Below, piece after piece: positions 4,783 through 9,740 of a stretch of 9,740 nucleotides of DNA. The stretch covers positions 1-9,740 of the forward strand of contig CAJMRR010000075.1 of assembly GCA_905215835.1 (NCBI GenBank). Reading direction: 5' to 3'. Positions within the stretch are counted from its first letter, which is position 1; every line of letters starts with the position of its first letter. The DNA is from an uncultured bacterium. Lineage in GTDB: Bacteria; Actinomycetota; Coriobacteriia; Coriobacteriales; Coriobacteriaceae. The notes under the pieces were generated by a model, which saw only the letters and a program-made list of their open reading frames with translations, did no database searches and was not told where the DNA came from. A program made the translations under genes and the position numbers.

Positions 4783-7700
4783 ATGATCATCCAAGACCTG
4801 TTTTCCAAGGACATCAACCGTTCCATCAACGGCGTCGTCAAGGTACAGGACGCCAGCGACGAATCGGTGCGCCAGGAGCTCGACGAGTACGTGGTGACGC
4901 GCGAGCTGCAGGGTCATTTTGCGCACTTCTTCGAGGCGTACGATAAGGCGCTCGACGTTCCCACCGACAACATGGGCGTGTGGATTAGCGGTTTCTTTGG
5001 CTCCGGTAAATCGCACTTCCTCAAGATGCTCTCGTATCTGCTGCAAAACGATGAGATTGCCGGCAAGCGCGCCGTCGATTACTTTGATGGCAAGATTTCC
5101 GACCCCATCGTAGCCGCTAGGGTTCGTCGTTGCTGCGAGGTTCCCACCGAGGCGATCCTGTTTAACATCGACAGCAAGGGCGGCCAGTGGAAAGAGGGTG
5201 ACACCTCGCGCACGGCCCTGCTGCGCGCCTTCGAGCGCGTGTTCTTTGAGCACCTGGGCTTTTTTGGCGAGGACCTTAAGCTCGCGCGCTTGGAGCAGCA
5301 TATCGACAGCAAGGGCAAGACGCAGGAGTTCCGCGCTGCCTACGAGCGCATTGGCGGCGGCAACTGGCTCGAGGACCGCGAGAGCTATAGCTACTTTGAG
5401 GATGACATCGTCGAGGCCCTGCAAGAGGTCCTGGGCATGAGCGAGCAGGCCGCGCGCCACTGGTTCGACGGCACCGAGGACGACGCCATCGCTGCCGACA
5501 CCTTTGCCAAGATGGTCAAGCAGTATGCCGACAAGCGCGCCGAGGAGTGCGGCGGCGAGTTCCGCCTGCTGTTTATGGCCGACGAGGTGGGTCAGTTTAT
5601 TGGCTCCGATGCCGACATGAGCACGAGCCTTATGCTGTCGCTGCAGACGCTCGTCGAGGAGCTGGGTAGCCGTTGCGGTGGCCGCGTGTGGGTCATGGTG
5701 ACCAGCCAGGAGGCTATCGACGAGGTCGCCATGATCGTGGGCGACGACTTCTCCAAGATTCAGGGCCGCTTTAACACGCGCCTTTCGCTCTCCAGCTCCA
5801 GCGTGGACGAGGTTATCCAGCGCCGCGTGCTGCAAAAGAACGATGCCGCCTCGGCAAAGCTCCAGCAGGACTACGAGGTCCAGAGCACCGTGCTCAAAAA
5901 TGTGTTCTCCTTTGACGGTTCGCGCGGCGATCTGATTGGCTATGCCAGCCGCAAGGATTTTACGGACAGCTACCCGTTTGTGAACTACCAGTTTAAGGTG
6001 CTGCCCGACGTTATGACCGAGGTGCGCAAGCACGGCGTCAAGGCCAAGCACATGTCCACGGGCGAGCGATCCATGCTCTCGGCCTTCCAGGAATCGGCCC
6101 AGGCCATCCAAGATCAAGAGGTGGGCGCCCTGGTGCCGTTCTGGCGCTTCTTCGATACCATTGCCAAGGATCTGGAGCACGGCGTGATCCAGGTGGTCAC
6201 GCGTGCCGAACGTGCGGCCGAGGATGGCCATGGTCTTAAGACCGAGGACGTTAAGGTCCTAAAGCTGCTGTACCTGATCCGCTATATCGACTACATCAAG
6301 TCCAACGTCGAGAACATCTCTATCCTTATGGTCGACGGCATGGACGTGGACAAGGCCGCTCTTAAGGACCGCGTTAAGGAGTCGCTCGACCGCCTGGTGC
6401 GCGAGAACTACGTGGCACGTCAGGGTGATGCGTACAACTTCCTTACCGACGAGGAGCAGGATATCTCGCGCGCCATTAGCGAGACGCCGGTGGATGCTGC
6501 CCTGATTATCGAGGGCATTAAAAAGTCGCTCTTTAGCGGTATCTATACGGCTACCAAGCTGCGCGTGGGCGCCAACGACTTTCCCTTCGACCGCTATGTA
6601 GACGATTCTGCCTATGGTGTGGCCCAGGGTGGCATGAAGCTCAATGTAGTCACGGTGGCCGATGACCTTTCGCGTGCCGACGACGCCGAGCTTGCTGTCA
6701 AGTCGGCCAATATCGCGCTGGTGGTGCTGGCAGACGACATCGACTACTTTGACGACCTGCAGAATGTGGCTAAGATCCGCAAGTATCGCAAGACCATCAA
6801 CACCGAGGCCCTGGCGCCTTCGACCCAGCAGATTATCCAGGCAAAGATGAAAGAGGCTACTTTCGTTGAGCGCGAGGCAGCCAAACTGCTGGAGGAGGCC
6901 GTACTGCATGCCCGTGTGGCTGTGAATGGTTCCATGGTTAACATTCGCGCCACCAAGCCCGCCGATGTGTTTGACCAGGCCCTGTCAAAGCTGACGGATG
7001 CCATCTTTACCAAGGCCGACTGCATCGCCGACCCCGCCAAGGCCGACGAGGACATTCGCGCCACGCTGCGCGGTGCCAACCAGATGGCGCTCGACGGCCA
7101 GAGCTCCCAGAACGCCCGCGCCGAGAAGGAGGTCGCGGACTTTTTGCATGCCCAGACGCGCCTGTCGTTGAATACGACCATGGGTGACCTGCAGCGTAAG
7201 TTCCAGGGTGCTCCCTATGGTTGGCGCGAAATCGACATTGCCAACGTGGTGGCGCAGCTGGTGGTTTCGCAGCGCGCGACCATTACAGCTGCCGGCGCCA
7301 ACGTTGCTCCTGCCGATTCGCGTATGGTTGCTTTCCTGCGCAAGGACGCCGACAAGGCTCAGGTGCGCGAGCGCGTCAAGATGAGCGACGAACTCATTAA
7401 GAAGGTCAACAGGGTGCTGCGCGAGACCTTCGATGCCAAGCGCGACATTACCAACGAGGACGAGCTCACCGCCACGGTGGTCGAAACGCTTACGGGCTTT
7501 AAGAACGAGTGCGTGGAGCTCACGAACAACAACTTTACGGGCTTGGCCCCGGCCTATCCGTATCCGGGCCTAAAGGTGCTGGAGGACGGTATTAAGCTGA
7601 CCACGCGCCTGCTGGACAACCAGAACGACGCCCAGACGCTGTTCAACGCCTTTGTAAAGGCGCAGGACGATCTGGACGATTGGAAAGAGGATTACGACCA

Positions 7701-8433
7701 GGTCGTGTTCTTCTTTGAGAGCCAAAAGCCCGTCTTTGATAGGGCCGTTGCGTTTATGGGCCTTATGAAGGACGAGGGCTTCTATATGGACTCCGACGCG
7801 CAGGCGGTCGAGGCCAACAAGCGCGTTGAGCAGATTCTGAAGAACCCGCATCCATACCGCGAGGTTCGCGAGCTCCACGATCTGATGGAGCCCGTCATGG
7901 CTGCCCACAAGCAGATGGTCGATGCCAAGCGCAAGGAGATGCTGGACGACATTGCCGCCCAGATGGCCCAGGTACACGAATATGCCCAGAGCCAGGACGG
8001 CTATGCCAAGCTGGCCGAGCGTGCTATCGAGGACGCCGGCCGCATGGCTAACTCGTTTGAGAGCCGCGCTCACGCCGCCACCAAGGCCAGCGAGCTTGCC
8101 GCGCTCAAGCAGCAGCTGATTGAGTATTGCGACCGTGCGTGCGAGAAGGTCGATACCGCCATCGAGGTTGAAAGGGTCCGCCAGCAGCGCGAGAGCCGCC
8201 ACAAGGAAGTTGCGCCCAACGGCGAGATCGTCACCACGATCAAGGACAACGACAAGGACGCCCCGGCGGCTGCAAAGGCTGTGCCCGCGCCCAGGATTAA
8301 AAAGCTGCGTCTGGCCGACCTGGGCGAGCGCAAAAAGCTGGAGAGCGAAAGCGACATCGACGCCTATCTTGCCCAGCTCCGTGTGCGTCTGCTTGCCGAG
8401 CTGCGGGACAACGACGCCATCCGCCTGAGCTAA
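4783..8433 (+). CDS. brxC: BREX type 1 protein BrxC, large P-loop ATPase
   Basis: BrxC is the ~1200-aa AAA-like ATPase of type 1 BREX, required for defence and, in studied systems, for PglX-dependent methylation. Its 1216 aa is full length. Seen in sequence: a family N-terminus (IIQDLFSKDINRSINGVVKV, 2-21), Walker A GFFGSGKS (70-77, K76), followed by HFLKMLSYLL, Walker B LLFMADEVGQ (262-271, D267 and E268), a sensor-like VMVTSQEA (304-311), and IQGRFNTRLSLSS with R329 and R333 as candidate arginine or sensor-2 residues. The middle and C-terminal two thirds are mainly helical and charged, ending in a long probable coiled coil (about 1010-1140) and a basic tail PRIKKLRLADLGE. GGAG overlapping the brxB stop sits 6 bases before the ATG. 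Composition (about 60% GC by counted lines) matches the serine genes. Stretches of open frame on the opposite strand are codon-bias shadows. No frameshift or missing motif was found. Confidence 0.95.
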   Translation: MIIQDLFSKDINRSINGVVKVQDASDESVRQELDEYVVTRELQGHFAHFFEAYDKALDVPTDNMGVWISGFFGSGKSHFLKMLSYLLQNDEIAGKRAVDYFDGKISDPIVAARVRRCCEVPTEAILFNIDSKGGQWKEGDTSRTALLRAFERVFFEHLGFFGEDLKLARLEQHIDSKGKTQEFRAAYERIGGGNWLEDRESYSYFEDDIVEALQEVLGMSEQAARHWFDGTEDDAIAADTFAKMVKQYADKRAEECGGEFRLLFMADEVGQFIGSDADMSTSLMLSLQTLVEELGSRCGGRVWVMVTSQEAIDEVAMIVGDDFSKIQGRFNTRLSLSSSSVDEVIQRRVLQKNDAASAKLQQDYEVQSTVLKNVFSFDGSRGDLIGYASRKDFTDSYPFVNYQFKVLPDVMTEVRKHGVKAKHMSTGERSMLSAFQESAQAIQDQEVGALVPFWRFFDTIAKDLEHGVIQVVTRAERAAEDGHGLKTEDVKVLKLLYLIRYIDYIKSNVENISILMVDGMDVDKAALKDRVKESLDRLVRENYVARQGDAYNFLTDEEQDISRAISETPVDAALIIEGIKKSLFSGIYTATKLRVGANDFPFDRYVDDSAYGVAQGGMKLNVVTVADDLSRADDAELAVKSANIALVVLADDIDYFDDLQNVAKIRKYRKTINTEALAPSTQQIIQAKMKEATFVEREAAKLLEEAVLHARVAVNGSMVNIRATKPADVFDQALSKLTDAIFTKADCIADPAKADEDIRATLRGANQMALDGQSSQNARAEKEVADFLHAQTRLSLNTTMGDLQRKFQGAPYGWREIDIANVVAQLVVSQRATITAAGANVAPADSRMVAFLRKDADKAQVRERVKMSDELIKKVNRVLRETFDAKRDITNEDELTATVVETLTGFKNECVELTNNNFTGLAPAYPYPGLKVLEDGIKLTTRLLDNQNDAQTLFNAFVKAQDDLDDWKEDYDQVVFFFESQKPVFDRAVAFMGLMKDEGFYMDSDAQAVEANKRVEQILKNPHPYREVRELHDLMEPVMAAHKQMVDAKRKEMLDDIAAQMAQVHEYAQSQDGYAKLAERAIEDAGRMANSFESRAHAATKASELAALKQQLIEYCDRACEKVDTAIEVERVRQQRESRHKEVAPNGEIVTTIKDNDKDAPAAAKAVPAPRIKKLRLADLGERKKLESESDIDAYLAQLRVRLLAELRDNDAIRLS

Positions 8434-8464
8434 CCCAAGAGCCGTCGGGGAAGGGGAGACCGCC

Positions 8465-9740
8465 ATGAACGATACCGCCATCAAGAACTACTGCATCTGG
8501 GCCCGCAACGAGCTCGTCGCCGGCGTCGAGGCCCGCATGAGGCTCTACGGCGTGGCCGAGGGCGCAGAGCCCGCCGGCGCCGCGGCGGTGGGCGGGCGCG
8601 CCCTGTCCCCGGAGGAGACCGGGTGGCGAGACGCGCTGCTGCGCGCCGGGGCCGAGGAGGGCTTCGAGCACCTGCGCGACCGCGCCGCCTACACCTGGTT
8701 CAACCGCATCGCCGCCGTGCGCTACATGGAGGTCCACGACTTCCTGCCCTCCCGCGTGCGCATGTTCACCCGCCCGGCGGCGGACGGCTCCTGGGAGCTG
8801 GGCAGCCAGGCCGCGGACGAGGCGCTCGACGTGGAGATCGAGGGCGCCGACCCGGTGCGCGTCGCCGAGCTCAAGCAGGCCGGCGAGGACGGGCCGCTGT
8901 TCCGCTACCTGTTCCTGGCCCAGTGCGCCGAGCTCTCAGGGTGCCTGCCCGGCGTGTTCCAGCCCGTGGACGCCTGCATGGCGCTGCTGCTGCCGGCCAA
9001 CCTCATGGACCCCGACGGCGTCGTCGGCCGCATGGTGGGCGACATCCCCGAGGAGGACTGGCGGAACGTCCAGGTCCTGGGCTGGATGTACCAGCACTAC
9101 AACTCCGAGGTCAAGGCCGCCTTCTTCGCCTCCAAGGCCAAGGAGACCCCCGACACCATAGGCCCGGCCACCCAGCTGTTCACGCCCGACTGGATCGTGC
9201 GCTACATGGTGCAGAACTCGCTGGGGCGCCTGTGGATGCTCAACAACCCCGAAAGCCCCCTGCGCGGCGAGATGGAGTACTACGTCGAGCCCGATGAGGC
9301 ACACGAGGACTTCATTCAAATAAGCGGCCCCGAGGACATCTCCCTGTGCGACCCGGCATGCGGCTCGGGCCACATCCTGGTCTACGCCTTCGAGCTGCTG
9401 GCCAAGATGTACCTGGAGCGCGGCTACCGCGAGCGCGAGATCCCCGGGCTCGTCCTGTCCAAGAACCTGCACGGCATGGAGATCGACCCCCGCGCCGCCC
9501 AGATCGCGCGCCTGGCGCTGGCCATGTGCGCCCGCGGCATGGACCGCCGCTTCTTCGGCCGCGGCGTGCGGGCCGACATCGCCGTGCTCGCGCCGGTCGC
9601 GCTGGGGGAGGGCGACGTGCCGCGGGGCAGCGCCCTGGCGAAGAGGAAGGACCTCCTCGACGCCCTGGCGCACCTGGACGAGGTGGGCTCGCTGCTCGCC
9701 CCGGGCGAGGCCGACCTCGCCGCGATCCGCGAGGCGGTGG
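8465..9740 (+). CDS. pglX: BREX type 1 adenine-specific DNA methyltransferase PglX (BrxX), N-terminal part, runs off the right edge
   Basis: PglX transfers a methyl group from S-adenosylmethionine to adenine in a non-palindromic site, marking host DNA; the rest of the system blocks phage lacking the mark. The first 425 of an expected ~1200 residues are present. Seen: the family N-terminus IKNYCIWARNEL (6-17), AYTWFNRIAAVRYMEVHDFLP (75-95), VLGWMYQHYNSEVK (204-217), the ATQLFTPDWIVRYMVQNSLG block (235-254), SAM-binding motif I DPACGSGHIL (296-305), and GMEIDPRAAQIA (337-348), whose acidic residues should contact SAM. The catalytic NPPY-type motif and the target-recognition domain lie outside the window. 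GGGGAG ends 7 bases before the ATG; the gap to brxC is 31 bases with no terminator. Base use differs sharply from brxC: sampled lines are 72-80% GC and almost every codon ends in G or C, suggesting separate transfer of this gene. Confidence 0.93.
   Translation, partial: MNDTAIKNYCIWARNELVAGVEARMRLYGVAEGAEPAGAAAVGGRALSPEETGWRDALLRAGAEEGFEHLRDRAAYTWFNRIAAVRYMEVHDFLPSRVRMFTRPAADGSWELGSQAADEALDVEIEGADPVRVAELKQAGEDGPLFRYLFLAQCAELSGCLPGVFQPVDACMALLLPANLMDPDGVVGRMVGDIPEEDWRNVQVLGWMYQHYNSEVKAAFFASKAKETPDTIGPATQLFTPDWIVRYMVQNSLGRLWMLNNPESPLRGEMEYYVEPDEAHEDFIQISGPEDISLCDPACGSGHILVYAFELLAKMYLERGYREREIPGLVLSKNLHGMEIDPRAAQIARLALAMCARGMDRRFFGRGVRADIAVLAPVALGEGDVPRGSALAKRKDLLDALAHLDEVGSLLAPGEADLAAIREAV

Noticed and set aside
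4618..6231. 537-codon open frame on the minus strand across brxB and brxC
   Set aside because: It lies antisense to clear BrxB and BrxC signatures, is rich in Leu/Ala/Val/His from reversed G/C-biased codons, and has no recognisable domain. It is a codon-bias shadow.
7570..8484. 304-codon minus-strand frame over the end of brxC and the start of pglX
   Set aside because: Antisense to BrxC coding sequence, with low-complexity hydrophobic composition and no family resemblance.
8623..9297. 224-codon plus-strand frame inside pglX, and a 245-codon minus-strand frame at 8936-9673
   Set aside because: Both arise because this very GC-rich gene has few stop codons in any frame. The first is Arg/Ala/Pro-rich nonsense; the PglX frame carries all recognisable motifs.
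1..9740. CRISPR array, tRNA or rRNA gene, integrase or att-type direct repeats
   Set aside because: No regularly spaced repeats, cloverleaf-like segment, ribosomal RNA sequence, recombinase frame or paired flanking repeats were seen in the window.

Overview
The window reads as a chromosomal segment from a high-GC Gram-positive bacterium, most likely a Coriobacteriia member such as Collinsella. This is inferred from roughly 60% GC, G/C-rich third codon positions, a short ACT-type SerA and the serC-serA pairing. No rRNA or marker gene is present to confirm it. The left third is housekeeping and lies on the minus strand: the N-terminal part of an M20 metallopeptidase running off the left edge (1-413), then serA (591-1754) and serC (1824-2948). 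serC and serA encode two consecutive steps of serine biosynthesis and appear to be one operon, ending in a clear intrinsic terminator at 491-528. The M20 gene has its own start region with a TTGACA element and a perfect 17-nt inverted repeat.

A 526-base spacer (2949-3474) separates serC from the plus-strand genes. It carries divergent promoter-like elements, a short minus-strand open frame resembling the tail of an antitoxin (probably a remnant), a stretch resembling an IS5-family end, and, just before the next operon, a TATGAT -10 element followed by a perfect palindrome with 9-bp arms. This looks like the edge of an accessory insertion.

The right two thirds hold the start of a type 1 BREX phage-defence operon in the canonical order: brxA (3475-4146), brxB (4150-4773), brxC (4783-8433) and the N-terminal part of pglX (8465 to the right edge). 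Spacings of 3, 9 and 31 bases and good ribosome binding sites point to one transcript. In known BREX systems PglX methylates a non-palindromic site on host DNA, while BrxB, BrxC and PglZ act with it to block replication of unmodified phage DNA. pglZ and brxL, expected next, lie outside the window, so completeness cannot be judged.

The system is a known class, but one detail deserves attention. Base composition jumps from about 60% GC in brxC to about 75% GC at the pglX boundary (estimated from counted sample lines). This suggests that the methyltransferase gene, which sets specificity, was exchanged independently of brxABC.
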